Shown one piece after another: positions 41,397 through 51,326 of a stretch of 64,000 nucleotides of DNA. Positions within the stretch are counted from its first letter, which is position 1. Each line of letters begins with the position of its first letter. Origin of the DNA: Desulfovibrio litoralis DSM 11393 (GTDB lineage: Bacteria > Desulfobacterota > Desulfovibrionia > Desulfovibrionales > Desulfovibrionaceae); assembly GCF_900143255.1 (NCBI RefSeq), contig NZ_FRDI01000008.1, positions 17,448 through 81,447 on the forward strand, written 5' to 3'. The translations under genes were made by a program, and so were the position numbers. The notes under the pieces are model-generated. The model saw only the letters and a list, made by a program, of their open reading frames with translations, was not told the origin of the DNA and did not search any database.

Positions 41397-41491
41397 GGTA
41401 ACTTGCGGGTAACAAGCAAGGCGTATATAGACTAATACTCATATAAAACAAACGCTTGTAAAACTTTAACGTGTCCCACCTTCTCCGCCAA
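41397..41491. repeat. Right copy of 95-bp attachment repeat (attR)
   Basis: Identical over 95 bp to 1-95. The tRNA-like core is 41474-41490. Host DNA follows directly (AAATCATAG...). Because the sequence before the core is phage right-end DNA, this copy is a normal prophage right junction. Confidence 0.88.
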
Positions 41492-41729
41492 AAATCATAG
41501 ATTAAAAACTACAATAAGTTATAAATTTAAGTACGATATAAAAACTAAACTAAGCATCATAAATTTCATTTTATTTCTATTTATAAAACAAAACAGTTGT
41601 GAAAGTTTTCAACTTTTTTCTTGATAAAAACCATCACACAAGATATTTTTATAAATAATACCAATACTTTTATTTATCTAATATTTTTTTCTAATACCAT
41701 ATCTAACAATTATATAAAAGCAGGCTGTT
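41492..41729 (+). other. AT-rich interval between attR and the glycosyltransferase gene
   Basis: I see no gene in these 238 bases. They are about 80% A/T with several T-runs, and AGCAGG precedes the ATG at 41730. A short open frame crossing the start of the next gene is out of frame with it and has no features of a protein. Confidence 0.4.
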
Positions 41730-42938
41730 ATGCACTATCTTGGTTTATGTTGTATTGTAAAAAACGAAGACAAATTTTTAAAAGAATGGCTCGCCTATCA
41801 CTCTTCCATCGGAGTTGAGCATTTTTATTTATATGACAATGAAAGTACAATCCCCGTTGATACTTGGCTTCCAAAGTTTGCCGATACTTCAAAGGTTACA
41901 ATATTAAGAGCTTCCGGTGCCGTAATGCAGCTCCCGGCTTATAACCATTGCCTCACTAATTTTGGCTCAAAGTTTCAATGGCTGGGTTTTATTGATGCTG
42001 ATGAATATTTATTGCCACACGAAACAGATGATTTACGAACTTTTTTGGCAGAATTTGAACCACATGGCGGACTTGGAATCCATTGGCGAATGTTTGGCTC
42101 TTCAGGGCATGAAAAAAGACCGGAACAACCTATAATCAAAGCATATACCAAAGCCTTTATAAACCCTGACAGTCATATAAAAAGCATTGTGCAACCACAC
42201 AAAACAACAGGTTGTCGTAACCCTCACGCTTTTGGGTATATTTGTGAATCAGGTTGCGTAAACGAACAACATCTTCCAATTGCAGATGGCAGTGCATGGA
42301 GCGTTCCGTCTATACAACGCATTCAAATTAATCATTATTATTTCAAATCACGTGAAGACTTTATGTCTAAACTTAAAAGAGGCAGGGTAGAAGGTTCTTT
42401 TGAAAATGATCTGGCTCGCCGCATGGAATATTTTGACCAACACATAGAAACGCCAGCTATCGAAGACACCAGAATACAACGCTTTTTACCCAAAGTAGAA
42501 AAAATACTTAAAGATGATTGTTTAAGTTTAAACCCGGACAAAGAAAATCTTAACTTATCAACAACGGAACTTTTAAATAAAGCCCAAACCGCTATCCAAA
42601 ATATGGATTGGATAAACGCCGAACTATGCATGTGTAAACTCAGTAAGGAGCTTCAAGATGTTTCTGATTTATGGCTGATGCGTGCTATGGTTGCTCGTTC
42701 TCAAAAGCGTCTAAAAGCCGCAGAATTTTTCATATCCGAAGCCTTAAAGCATAGCAACAACCTCAATATTTGGGTAGAACAATTCCAATTGGTTATGTTA
42801 AATGAAGACTATAATCTCGCCGAGGCGATTTTACATCATTTGAAACGCATGTCAGGGCTAAATGCCGAAGAAGATCCAACCTTGACCTATAACATTGATA
42901 TAATGGAAAAAATGTTAAAACACAAAACTAAAGCATAA
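41730..42938 (+). CDS. Glycosyltransferase (GT2/GT92-like) with C-terminal helical repeats
   Basis: This 402-residue protein begins YLGLCCIVKNEDKFLKEWLAYHSSIGVEHFYLYDNES, the typical start of DUF23/GT92-like and related family-2 glycosyltransferases. The DxD metal/sugar-nucleotide motif is D89-A-D91 (FIDADEYLLP). The C-terminal ~130 residues form TPR-like helices (LLNKAQTAIQNMDWINAELCMCKLSKEL, LMRAMVARSQKRLKAAEFFISEAL). It likely adds sugars to a surface polysaccharide or glycoprotein; the acceptor is unknown. It is the first host gene right of the prophage. Confidence 0.82.
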   Translation: MHYLGLCCIVKNEDKFLKEWLAYHSSIGVEHFYLYDNESTIPVDTWLPKFADTSKVTILRASGAVMQLPAYNHCLTNFGSKFQWLGFIDADEYLLPHETDDLRTFLAEFEPHGGLGIHWRMFGSSGHEKRPEQPIIKAYTKAFINPDSHIKSIVQPHKTTGCRNPHAFGYICESGCVNEQHLPIADGSAWSVPSIQRIQINHYYFKSREDFMSKLKRGRVEGSFENDLARRMEYFDQHIETPAIEDTRIQRFLPKVEKILKDDCLSLNPDKENLNLSTTELLNKAQTAIQNMDWINAELCMCKLSKELQDVSDLWLMRAMVARSQKRLKAAEFFISEALKHSNNLNIWVEQFQLVMLNEDYNLAEAILHHLKRMSGLNAEEDPTLTYNIDIMEKMLKHKTKA

Positions 42939-43194
42939 ACTCATAAAAAAGAACAAAAAGCGACTTTGTGAACCGTTGTTTTTTGCTCTAACTAAATTTT
43001 CTCTTAACCAAACTATAATTTATTTGCTACGTTTTGTTTATCCAATCTTTTATCTCTTTAACCTCAGCCTTTATATCTTCCAAGGAAATATTATTATAAA
43101 CGCCATCTTTATATAAAAACTCACCATTAACCATAGTAAAGCAAACTTCATGCCCATTGGCGGCATAAAAAAGCTGTGAAACCGGAGTATATAG
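42903..43194. repeat. Tandem duplication, copy A (about 295-bp period)
   Basis: This copy matches 43198-43490 with roughly 7-8% difference and one single-base indel. Each unit contains the last codons of the glycosyltransferase gene (MEKMLKHKTKA), a short intergenic stretch and the 3' end of the amidohydrolase gene. The duplication spans the junction of two convergent genes and has diverged, so it is not recent. Confidence 0.85.
43027..43194 (-). pseudogene. Truncated second copy of the amidohydrolase C-terminus
   Basis: Read leftward, 55 codons plus stop (TAG 43027-43029) match the last 55 residues of the amidohydrolase gene at 43321, with the frame still open and mostly conservative changes (for example ...KDWINKT at the end versus ...KAWIEKT). 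The N-terminal seven eighths is missing, so it is a non-functional by-product of the tandem duplication. Confidence 0.8.
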
Positions 43195-43197
43195 AAG

Positions 43198-43490
43198 ATG
43201 GAAAAGATGTTAAAACACAAAACTAAAGCATAAACTCATAAAAAAAACAAAAAACTACTTCGTGAACCGTTGTTTTTTGCTCTAACTGAGTTTTCTCCTA
43301 ACCAAACTATAATTTATTTGCTAAGTTTTCTCTATCCAAGCTTTTATCTCTTTAACCTCAGCCTTTATATCTTCCAAGGAAATATTATTATAAACGCCAT
43401 CTTTATATAAAAACTCACCATTAACCATAGTAAAGCAAACTTCATGCCCATTGGCGGCATAAACAAGCTGTGAAACTGGCGTATATAGAG
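43198..43490. repeat. Tandem duplication, copy B (about 295-bp period)
   Basis: Partner of 42903-43194. It starts with a stray copy of the glycosyltransferase 3' end (ATG at 43198 encoding MEKMLKHKTKA and a stop) and continues into the intact amidohydrolase 3' end. The interval 42939-43320 otherwise holds only weak hairpins such as GAACAAAAAGC (42951-42961) with GTTTTTTGCTC (42978-42988), possibly a bidirectional terminator. Confidence 0.85.
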
Positions 43491-44676
43491 GTTGAAGATT
43501 TATGTTGTTTAAATCAATGCCAATAAGATCAGCCGAATAAGATGGGGCTATTTTTCCCACATTATTCCATTGTAAAGCTTTGGCATTATTAATTGTCGCC
43601 ATATTTAAAACCGTTTGAGCCGACATTACCGTCGGGTCATTAGCGTTTACCTTGTGAATTAACGCCGCATAATTCATTTCGCTAAACATATTTAACGTAT
43701 TGTTTGAAGCGGCTCCATCTGTTCCAAGACCAACAACTATCTCTCGTTCAAGCATTTCAGGAACAAGAGCAATTCCTGAATTTAGCTTTAAATTACTTTT
43801 TGGGTTATGTATGATTTTTACATTATTTTCCGCCAAAAGATCAATTTCATCTAAAGTTAAATCAACGCAATGAGCAAGAATTGTATTGGAATTAAGTAAG
43901 CCAAGCCTGTTGCAATATTCCACAGGGCGTTGTTTATGTAACTTAAGGCTTTGCTCTGTTTCTGTTTCGCTTTCTGCCAAATGAATATGTAAAGGCAGCC
44001 CATGTTTTTCCGCAAAGTTTTGACAACGTCTTAACAAGCTTTCAGTTGTGGTATAAACAGAATGAGGGGAAACAGCAAAACGTATGTTGGGGTTGCCCTG
44101 CCATCTTTCAATTTGAGCTTCCAACAAAGAAAAAGCTTGTTCTTCCGTTTGATAAGCGGGAGAAGGAAAGGCGAAAATTCCTTCGCCTGCCAATAATTTT
44201 ATTCCAAGTTGAGCCGCCGCTTCACAAACAGCATCTTCAATTAAATACATATCGCAAGCAAGGTTGGTTCCTGTCCTAATCATTTCGGCAAAACCCAGCA
44301 AAGCCCCCGCCCTAACAAGTTTGTAAGTCAGCTTTGCTTCTTTGGGAAAAATATGTTTGCTGAGCCATTCCATTAAAGGTAAATCATCGGCCACGCCTTT
44401 AAAAATATTCATACTCGCATGAGTATGTCCGTTAATTAAAGCAGGCATCAACAACGTATTTTTAAAAGCCGAATGGATATAGTCAGGATATTTATTTTGT
44501 AACACGTCGACCCTATCAAGCTCGACAATAACTCCATTGTTGATCGCCACCCCACAATTTTCTAAAACAACGTTATCTGCCTGTTTTCCCAAAATAAAAT
44601 TATCTTGCCGTAATTCATTACAAGTGCTTTGGGTTAAAATATAATCTGCACTCAATATTAACTTTTTTGACTTCAT
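43321..44676 (-). CDS. mtaD: MtaD-type amidohydrolase (5-methylthioadenosine/S-adenosylhomocysteine deaminase)
   Basis: This 451-residue metal-dependent deaminase of the TRZ/ATZ group shows metal ligands in HTHASM (H84, H86), the middle PHSVYTTTESLLRR, then HIHLAESETE, ILAHCVDLTLDE and GLGTDGAASNNTLNMFSEM with the catalytic Asp. The composite beta-sandwich is formed by both termini. Family members deaminate methylthioadenosine, SAH or related adenosines, feeding a methionine-salvage/SAM-cycle route. Specificity within the group is not decidable from sequence alone. The 3' end lies in the tandem duplication described above. Confidence 0.85.
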   Translation of the reverse strand: MKSKKLILSADYILTQSTCNELRQDNFILGKQADNVVLENCGVAINNGVIVELDRVDVLQNKYPDYIHSAFKNTLLMPALINGHTHASMNIFKGVADDLPLMEWLSKHIFPKEAKLTYKLVRAGALLGFAEMIRTGTNLACDMYLIEDAVCEAAAQLGIKLLAGEGIFAFPSPAYQTEEQAFSLLEAQIERWQGNPNIRFAVSPHSVYTTTESLLRRCQNFAEKHGLPLHIHLAESETETEQSLKLHKQRPVEYCNRLGLLNSNTILAHCVDLTLDEIDLLAENNVKIIHNPKSNLKLNSGIALVPEMLEREIVVGLGTDGAASNNTLNMFSEMNYAALIHKVNANDPTVMSAQTVLNMATINNAKALQWNNVGKIAPSYSADLIGIDLNNINLQPLYTPVSQLVYAANGHEVCFTMVNGEFLYKDGVYNNISLEDIKAEVKEIKAWIEKT

Positions 44677-44687
44677 AGTTTTTTGTT

Positions 44688-47441
44688 TTAGTTTTTATTA
44701 TTTTTTGATTTTTCTTCTAAAAAGTTTTTCACTAAAGATTCAGCCAAGTTGAGTTCTTCTTGTTTATCTTTAATTAAGCCATCTATTTTAGCATCTAAAA
44801 CTTGTTTTAAGACCGTTTTTATCTCAACCCCGGGACTCATTCCCATTTTTATAAGACTTTTTCCGGTTATACTCAATTTTTCTTCTCTCGCTTTAGTGAT
44901 ATAATATAAAATCGCCTTGCGTATATCAGCGTCTTTTTCTGTCGCAATCACAAAAATCATGGCATTCACCGACAAAGGGTTCAAAATATCAGCCAACATA
45001 CTCATTTTATAACGAATATTTTTATCTTTGTTGTTTTGAGGTGAAAACGCCATTTCACTCCAAGCCTTTATTTTAAACTTCATATCACGACATTGTTCAC
45101 GCATACTTAAAAATGAATGTGTTGCTTTTGAACTAAACATAAGACGCTTTAAAAGCTCTGAAACTTCTAAGTATTTCGCACCCAAACACAAAGCCAAAAG
45201 ATAAAGCACCCAGTTTTCACGTTTAGACTTTTGATAAAGCATTTCATACGCATTAGATATTTTTTCAAGCTCTAAAATCAATTCTTCTTTAGCATCGGTT
45301 AAAGGCAAAATAGGGTGAATTTCTTGCAAAACTTTAAACTCGTCCATACGTTTTAAACAAGCCAAGGTGTTTTCTTCCTCACACACAAGTTGAAAACCAT
45401 GAAAAATTCTTTGTCCTGAAATTTTTTTGATCATGCCCAACTGAATAGCATTATTAATCAAGCGTTCTGTCTGTAGGCTCAATTTAAAGTTTAAACGTAC
45501 TTCAAACAAAATAGCTCGAATAATACGAGTTGGATCTTCGATAAAACTTAAAGAGTGAATCGGTTGAATAATCTTATTTTTTATATCCCTTTGAGCCCCA
45601 TAAAAATCTAAAATATTTCCAAAGTTTGTTTGATTTAATTCCAAGGCAACCGCATTAATCGTGAAATCTCGTCTATATAAATCAAGGCGAATAGATGAAT
45701 GTTCTACGTTTGGTAAAGCCCCGGGGCTTTCGTAATATTCCAATCGAGAAGTCGCTATATCTATTTTCATTAAAATTTTTTCGCCACTATCAGTTTCAAC
45801 GGTATACTCCAAAATAGCGGTTTTAAATTTAATATGTTCGGTAATTGAAGCGTTTAAACGCTTTCCTAGGGCATGGGCAAAGACAATTCCGTTTCCTTCA
45901 ACACATAAATCAATATCATGGTTTGGAATCGCCATCAAAAGGTCTCTTACAAAACCACCAACAACGTAAACAGAAAAACCAAGTTCATCACCGAGTTCTC
46001 CTGCTAATTTCAAAAGCTTAAATATATATTTGGGTAATTTATCTTTTAATATACCTGAAACATTACGTATTTTTAGCTTTGTTTTATCTGCGTTACTTTC
46101 TAAAACAAATGAATAATCAGCATTATTATGCATAAACGTATTAATAATATCCGTTCTGGTGATTACTCCAACCATTTTTTCATCTTGAATAACAGGAATT
46201 AAACGTTGGCGATTATTAATTATTATATTTAAAGCAATATCAAGGTCATCATCAGGAGAAACGCTTAAAATATTTCTATTGATATAATCAGAAATAGAAA
46301 GAGAACCCAATAAATGGGCTTTAGCTCTTACAACAGTATGATATTCGATAATCCCTATAGGTTTTAAAGGATTTTTTTCATGATTAATAACCGGTGCGGC
46401 TTTTAAACCATAACGCCCCATAAAATTTTCAGCATAACTGATACTATCTTTAATATTTAAACTTAAAGCCGGACTCGCCATAAAATTATTAACAACTAAT
46501 TGAGGCTGAACTTCATTAAAAATTTCCGACAATAACTTTTCTTTAAGCTCAGGCAAGGTCATATTTGAAACAGAGGCAGAAGCCGCATAACTATGCCCTC
46601 CGCCACCAAACACCTTACAAATATTTGCAACGTTAACAGACTTTAGAGAACTTCTTGCTACAAGCTGAATTTTATCTGCCATTTGAGCAATCGCAAATAA
46701 AACCTTTGTTTTTTCCATTTCTACCATTTTTTGCACTAAAGTAGAAAACTCAACCAGATACGAATCTAAAACTATTTCGCTGACAGTAACGCTTATCCCT
46801 TTAAAGTTATGAATTTCAGCCGCTTGCAACAATGAATTTAAGGTGTTAACCTGAATACTGCTTAAATTATCACTATCTGCATCTTGAATTATATTAAAAT
46901 CTATTCCCTGTTCTATTAGCCAAGCCGCCGCATTAAAATCATAAACGGTTGTAGAATTAAATTTAAAAGAACCCGTATCTTCATAAAGCCCTAAAGCTAA
47001 TAAAGTCGGCTCGGGTTCAACTAGTTGTATTTTTTTTTCTTTAAGTAATTCAATAATAAGTGCAACTGTAGAACCATAAGGTTTTACTAATGAAAAGTTT
47101 ACTTTAAGGTCATCTTCGGCATCAGGGTGATGATCATAAGCGTGAATAATTAAATCAGAATTTTGTAAAACAGGAGAAATATGCAACAAACGAGAACGCT
47201 GTCTTGTATCAACAACCACTAAATTTTTAGTTTTACTAAAATCAAAATCTTTAGGATTTACAAACTTAAAAGTATTGGGAATAGCCTTAATAAATTCATT
47301 ACTATGAGAGCGAACCTGAATTGAGGGGTTAATCAAAACAGCCTCAGGATATAAATAACTTGCGGCAACCATTGAGGCAACAGCATCTAAATCAGCGTTA
47401 TTATGAGTAGTAATAATTGTATCTGCGGTTTTTTTATTCAT
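44688..47441 (-). CDS. DHH-CBS-tRNA nucleotidyltransferase fusion (A- or CCA-adding)
   Basis: The protein has 917 residues. N-terminal DHH phosphoesterase (1-310): TTHNNADLDAVASMVAAS, VVDTRQRSR, HAYDHHPDAEDD and the DHHA1 end FGGGGHSYAASASV. Two CBS domains follow (about 320-445). Then a class II nucleotidyltransferase: GGFVRDLLMAIPNHDIDLCVEG near 493, YRRDFTINAVALEL near 590, and the C-terminal helical tRNA-binding body. Such fusions occur in Desulfovibrio-type and Aquifex-type bacteria and add A or CCA to tRNA 3' ends. The DHH role there is unclear. It ends 11 bp before the amidohydrolase start. Confidence 0.9.
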   Translation of the reverse strand: MNKKTADTIITTHNNADLDAVASMVAASYLYPEAVLINPSIQVRSHSNEFIKAIPNTFKFVNPKDFDFSKTKNLVVVDTRQRSRLLHISPVLQNSDLIIHAYDHHPDAEDDLKVNFSLVKPYGSTVALIIELLKEKKIQLVEPEPTLLALGLYEDTGSFKFNSTTVYDFNAAAWLIEQGIDFNIIQDADSDNLSSIQVNTLNSLLQAAEIHNFKGISVTVSEIVLDSYLVEFSTLVQKMVEMEKTKVLFAIAQMADKIQLVARSSLKSVNVANICKVFGGGGHSYAASASVSNMTLPELKEKLLSEIFNEVQPQLVVNNFMASPALSLNIKDSISYAENFMGRYGLKAAPVINHEKNPLKPIGIIEYHTVVRAKAHLLGSLSISDYINRNILSVSPDDDLDIALNIIINNRQRLIPVIQDEKMVGVITRTDIINTFMHNNADYSFVLESNADKTKLKIRNVSGILKDKLPKYIFKLLKLAGELGDELGFSVYVVGGFVRDLLMAIPNHDIDLCVEGNGIVFAHALGKRLNASITEHIKFKTAILEYTVETDSGEKILMKIDIATSRLEYYESPGALPNVEHSSIRLDLYRRDFTINAVALELNQTNFGNILDFYGAQRDIKNKIIQPIHSLSFIEDPTRIIRAILFEVRLNFKLSLQTERLINNAIQLGMIKKISGQRIFHGFQLVCEEENTLACLKRMDEFKVLQEIHPILPLTDAKEELILELEKISNAYEMLYQKSKRENWVLYLLALCLGAKYLEVSELLKRLMFSSKATHSFLSMREQCRDMKFKIKAWSEMAFSPQNNKDKNIRYKMSMLADILNPLSVNAMIFVIATEKDADIRKAILYYITKAREEKLSITGKSLIKMGMSPGVEIKTVLKQVLDAKIDGLIKDKQEELNLAESLVKNFLEEKSKNNKN

Positions 47442-47594
47442 AGTAAACGACTTTTAACCTTGATATATAATGCCTACAAAACTTAATAAAAATAAAATAA
47501 AACCCCAAACATATCCGGTAAAAAGTAATTACATATTAAAATTTTACTTTATATTGAACAAATTTAGGGTTTTATAAAAAAACAATAAAAAAGT

Positions 47595-48023
47595 TTATTT
47601 CAAGATTTTACTTTGTGGCAATAAAGTGCAGCCACAAGCTTGTAATTCTTGAATACCAAGATCAGTATTATCAATACGAATAATTAAAACTGCTTTGTCA
47701 TCACAAAGAGAGGCAAAGGCGTACATATATTCTACGTTAACACCCTTTTGGCTAAACATTTGTAAAATATTATCCAACCCACCAGGGCTATTAGGAACTT
47801 CAAGGGCAATAACCGAAGCTATATTAACCGTAAAGCCAGCTGCCTTTAAAACTTCCTTTGCTCTTTCAGGATTGTCAACAATCATTCTTAAAATGCCAAA
47901 TTCATTAGTATCAGCCAAAGACAAAGCACGCATATTTAAACCCGCCTCATAAAGAGTATGGGTAACGTCTGCAAGTCGTCCTGACTTATTTTCCAAGAAA
48001 ATAGAAATTTGTTGAATTTTCAT
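47595..48023 (-). CDS. Two-ACT-domain regulatory protein
   Basis: This 142-residue protein consists of two ACT domains: ISIFLENKSGRLADVTHTLYEAGLNMRALSLADTNEFGILRMIV (1-50) and ALEVPNSPGGLDNILQMFSQKGVNVEYMYAF (about 72-105). ACT pairs bind amino acids or related small molecules. The gene lies 75 bp downstream of phenylacetate-CoA ligase on the same strand, an arrangement common in anaerobes. It may sense an aromatic or branched-chain ligand in that pathway. Confidence 0.82.
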   Translation of the reverse strand: MKIQQISIFLENKSGRLADVTHTLYEAGLNMRALSLADTNEFGILRMIVDNPERAKEVLKAAGFTVNIASVIALEVPNSPGGLDNILQMFSQKGVNVEYMYAFASLCDDKAVLIIRIDNTDLGIQELQACGCTLLPQSKILK

Positions 48024-48098
48024 AGCTAAACTCCATATTGGTTGAAAAACAAAAAAAGATTATACCAAACTAAAATATACTCAAGGCGTTATTATACC

Positions 48099-49406
48099 TT
48101 AAGCTTGTTTTTTACGATTATCAATAACTCTGATTGCTTTTCCTTCAGAGCGGGCAATACTTTTTGGTTCGACCAAGCGTATTTTTGCCGTAACACCCAA
48201 AAATTCTTTAATACCTTTTTGAAGGCGATTAGATAAAGATTGTAAGGTACGCACTTCATCAGAGAACCCTTCTTCAGAAAGTTCTACTAAAACCTCAAGC
48301 ATGTCTAAATTATTTTCACGAGAAACAACAATTTGATAATGAGGTGAAACACCCTCTGTTTCAACAATTAAGCTTTCAATTTGAGAAGGAAATACGTTAA
48401 CACCACGAATAATCAACATATCATCACTACGTCCAAAAATACGTTGCATTTTAACATGCGTCCGTCCGCAAGCACAAGGCACATAGTCAAGACTGGTAAT
48501 ATCCCTTGTACGATAACGAATAAGTGGAATTCCCTCTTTGGTTAGAGTAGTAATAACAAGCTCACCCACGCTACCCGGAGGAAGTTGTTCGCCTGTAACA
48601 GGGTCAATAATTTCAGGAAGCATATGGTCTTCTTGAATATGCATACCGGATTTGGCAACAGCACATTCCATAGCCACACCCGGACCCATAATTTCAGATA
48701 AACCATAAATATTTAAAGCATCTATATTAAGTTTGCTTTCTATTTCCTGACGCATTTCTTCTGTCCAAGGCTCTGCTCCAAATACCCCTATGCGTAAAGC
48801 CATATCTTTCATGTCCATGCCCATTTCTTGGCTTGTTTCATTTAGGTAAAGAGCATAAGACGGGGTAGAACATAAAACAGTAGAACCAAAATCTTTCATC
48901 AACTGAATTTGTCTGCGAGTCGCACCGCCGGAAGCAGGAATAATAGTCGCACCAAGACGCTCTGCTCCGTAATGAGCCCCGAGTCCTCCGGTAAAAAGAC
49001 CATATCCGTAAGCGTTATGAATCAAATCTCTACGTTCAACCCCTGCCATACTTAAACAACGAGCCATCATATCTGCCCAGTTATCAACATCACGTTTGGT
49101 ATAACCAACAACAGTGGCTTTACCCGTCGTTCCACTTGAGGCGTGAATGCGTACTATATTTTCTTTGGGAACCGCAAAAAGACCATAAGGAAAATTATCT
49201 CTTAAGTCCTGCTTTTCGGTAAAAGGCAGTCTTTTTAAATCGTCCAAGCTTTTAATATCAAGCGGAGTAATTCCTGCTTCATCAAATTTTTTAGTATAAT
49301 GCTTTACGTTAGCATAAACCCTTTGACAAACATTAACCAAGCGTTTTAACTGTAGTGCCTCAAGTTCCTCACGAGGCATGGTTTCTTTGTCTACATCATA
49401 GATCAT
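48099..49406 (-). CDS. paaK: Phenylacetate-CoA ligase
   Basis: This 435-residue ANL-family enzyme shows P-loop [20 protein letters not shown] (near 87-106), [16 protein letters not shown] (near 235-250), [20 protein letters not shown] and the hinge [21 protein letters not shown]. The length fits PaaK. It would make phenylacetyl-CoA or an aryl-CoA from the acid, ATP and CoA. In anaerobic relatives it serves aromatic amino acid fermentation (indolepyruvate/arylpyruvate oxidoreductase route), but no such oxidoreductase is in the window. Confidence 0.92.
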   Translation of the reverse strand: MIYDVDKETMPREELEALQLKRLVNVCQRVYANVKHYTKKFDEAGITPLDIKSLDDLKRLPFTEKQDLRDNFPYGLFAVPKENIVRIHASSGTTGKATVVGYTKRDVDNWADMMARCLSMAGVERRDLIHNAYGYGLFTGGLGAHYGAERLGATIIPASGGATRRQIQLMKDFGSTVLCSTPSYALYLNETSQEMGMDMKDMALRIGVFGAEPWTEEMRQEIESKLNIDALNIYGLSEIMGPGVAMECAVAKSGMHIQEDHMLPEIIDPVTGEQLPPGSVGELVITTLTKEGIPLIRYRTRDITSLDYVPCACGRTHVKMQRIFGRSDDMLIIRGVNVFPSQIESLIVETEGVSPHYQIVVSRENNLDMLEVLVELSEEGFSDEVRTLQSLSNRLQKGIKEFLGVTAKIRLVEPKSIARSEGKAIRVIDNRKKQA

Positions 49407-49480
49407 GTTTTTCTCCGCAAATTTATAGTTATTTATAATTATTAAAAAGCCTTATAATTAGTTACGTTAACAAGCTATTT

Positions 49481-49711
49481 TTACAAAAAATCTTGATCAA
49501 TTCCCGCTGGTCCACCGGATAACATGAGTTTTAAATAAGTTACATTATACATATCAACCGGAACTATAGGAAAAGTTTCACCGCAACTGGAACATTTTAT
49601 CATCGTAGGGTTTGCAGGAGAAATCACAGGTAGTTCTTCCCTACACACAGGACAAGGATAAAAAAATAAAACTTCTACATTACTTGGTTTTATCGGTACA
49701 AACTTAGGCAT
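49481..49711 (-). CDS. Small zinc-ribbon protein
   Basis: This 76-residue protein has two CxxC pairs (CPVCREELPV ... CSSCGETFP), a zinc ribbon, and a C-terminal tail. The start shares a base with the stop of gpmI (49711), so it is translated in the same operon. No function recognised. Confidence 0.65.
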   Translation of the reverse strand: MPKFVPIKPSNVEVLFFYPCPVCREELPVISPANPTMIKCSSCGETFPIVPVDMYNVTYLKLMLSGGPAGIDQDFL

Positions 49712-51270
49712 TAAACTTCCTCCGTCAAACTGTTTCCGTCCATCTCAGAAGGAACAGAAGCACCCCAGAGTTTTAAAATAGTAACGGCAATATCTCCGAG
49801 TTTTCCGGAGTTAACCATTTTCCTTGGCGGTAACAATTGATGATTTTTATCAAATTCCATCAAAATAAAAGGAACGGGGTTTTTAGTATGTGCGGTTTGC
49901 GGATTTCCCTCAGGGGTAAGAAGCTCTTCGATATTACCATGATCGGCGGTAATCATTAAACGTCCACCTGTTGCGGCAACGGCATCAATAATCTTTCCAA
50001 GACAAGCATCAACCGCCTCACAAGCCTTAATTGCCGCCGGAATTATTCCCGTATGTCCAACCATATCACAATTGGCAAGGTTACAGACATAAAGACTTGC
50101 CTCGCCTTTTTCCCATTCTTTTATTAAAGAATCGGTAACTTCATAAGCACTCATCTCAGGCTTTAAGTCATAAGTCGCCACATCTCGTGGAGAATTAATT
50201 AAAATTCTTTTTTCTCCGACAAAAGGTTCTTCTTTTCCCGCATTAAAAAAGTAAGTAACGTGGGCATATTTTTCTGTTTCAGCAACTCTTAATTGCTTTA
50301 GCCCCATTTTAGAAACAAGTTCACCCAAAGTATTATTCAAAGGCTGTTTAACAAAAGCCGCAGGTAGAGGCAAAGAAGCGTCATAAGCGGTCATTGTAGC
50401 AAGGTTTATATTAGGGCGTGAATTTTTTAAATCAAACCCCGTAAAATTTTCAGCTTTAAAAGCCGCCGTAATTTGACGTACACGATCAGCTCTAAAGTTA
50501 AAAAAGAAAACAGCATCACCATTACTGATTTTATACTCAGGATTTAAAATACGCGGTTTTATAAATTCATCGGTTTCACCGTTAGCATAGGCTGATTTTA
50601 AAGCTTTAACAGGGTCGGAAATAAGCTCGGCTTTAGCCTCAACCAAACAATCCCAAGCTATTTGCGTCCGTTCCCAACGCTTATCTCTATCCATAGCATA
50701 ATAACGCCCGATTAAACTGGCAATATGAACTTTATCTTGAAAATTATTTTGCTTAATCCAATCCAAAAGTTTTTGCATATAAACAACACCACTGGTTGGT
50801 TCAGCGTCGCGCCCGTCCATAAAACAGTCAATCAAAACTTCCAAATCTGCATTTCTGGCTATTTTGATTAAAGCAAACAAATGATCTATATGACTATGAA
50901 CACCGCTATCTGATAAAAGCCCGCAAAAATGTATGCGTTTTGAACCTTTTTTGGCGTCTTCCAACAGTTTTAAGAGAACTTCATTTTTTTCAAGCTCATG
51001 TTTTTCAATTGCCATGTCAATTTTGGTCATATCTTGATAGACAACTCGCCCGGAACCAATATTCATATGTCCGACTTCAGAGTTGCCCATATAGCCCAAG
51101 GGTAATCCAACCGCACGCCCCGAACACTCAAGTCGAGTTTGAGCCTGATAATTCAAAACTTTTTTCATGTTCGGTACATTTGCAAGAGAGATAGCATTGC
51201 CCGAACCTGAGTCCGCAACCCCCCAACCGTCCAAAATTAATAGAATTGTAGGTATGTATTGATTATTCAC
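49711..51270 (-). CDS. gpmI: 2,3-bisphosphoglycerate-independent phosphoglycerate mutase
   Basis: This 519-residue enzyme begins IPTILLILDGWGVADSGSGNAI, with catalytic S64 in GYMGNSEVGHMNIGSGR, the insert domain FMDGRDAEPTSGVVYMQKL, and the phosphatase-domain metal sites NLANCDMVGHTG and ITADHGNIEELL. The length matches GpmI, a manganese enzyme interconverting 3- and 2-phosphoglycerate in glycolysis and gluconeogenesis. It sits with rsfS and a zinc-ribbon gene. Confidence 0.95.
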   Translation of the reverse strand: MNNQYIPTILLILDGWGVADSGSGNAISLANVPNMKKVLNYQAQTRLECSGRAVGLPLGYMGNSEVGHMNIGSGRVVYQDMTKIDMAIEKHELEKNEVLLKLLEDAKKGSKRIHFCGLLSDSGVHSHIDHLFALIKIARNADLEVLIDCFMDGRDAEPTSGVVYMQKLLDWIKQNNFQDKVHIASLIGRYYAMDRDKRWERTQIAWDCLVEAKAELISDPVKALKSAYANGETDEFIKPRILNPEYKISNGDAVFFFNFRADRVRQITAAFKAENFTGFDLKNSRPNINLATMTAYDASLPLPAAFVKQPLNNTLGELVSKMGLKQLRVAETEKYAHVTYFFNAGKEEPFVGEKRILINSPRDVATYDLKPEMSAYEVTDSLIKEWEKGEASLYVCNLANCDMVGHTGIIPAAIKACEAVDACLGKIIDAVAATGGRLMITADHGNIEELLTPEGNPQTAHTKNPVPFILMEFDKNHQLLPPRKMVNSGKLGDIAVTILKLWGASVPSEMDGNSLTEEV

Positions 51271-51326
51271 AGCTCTCCCTCATAGATAACGTTCAGCAAA
51301 AACACCTTGAACAGCAAAAAAATAAA

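Noticed and set aside
41621-41818. A 65-codon plus-strand frame overlapping the glycosyltransferase start
   Set aside because: It is out of frame with the glycosyltransferase, lies in AT-rich DNA and has no ribosome-binding site.
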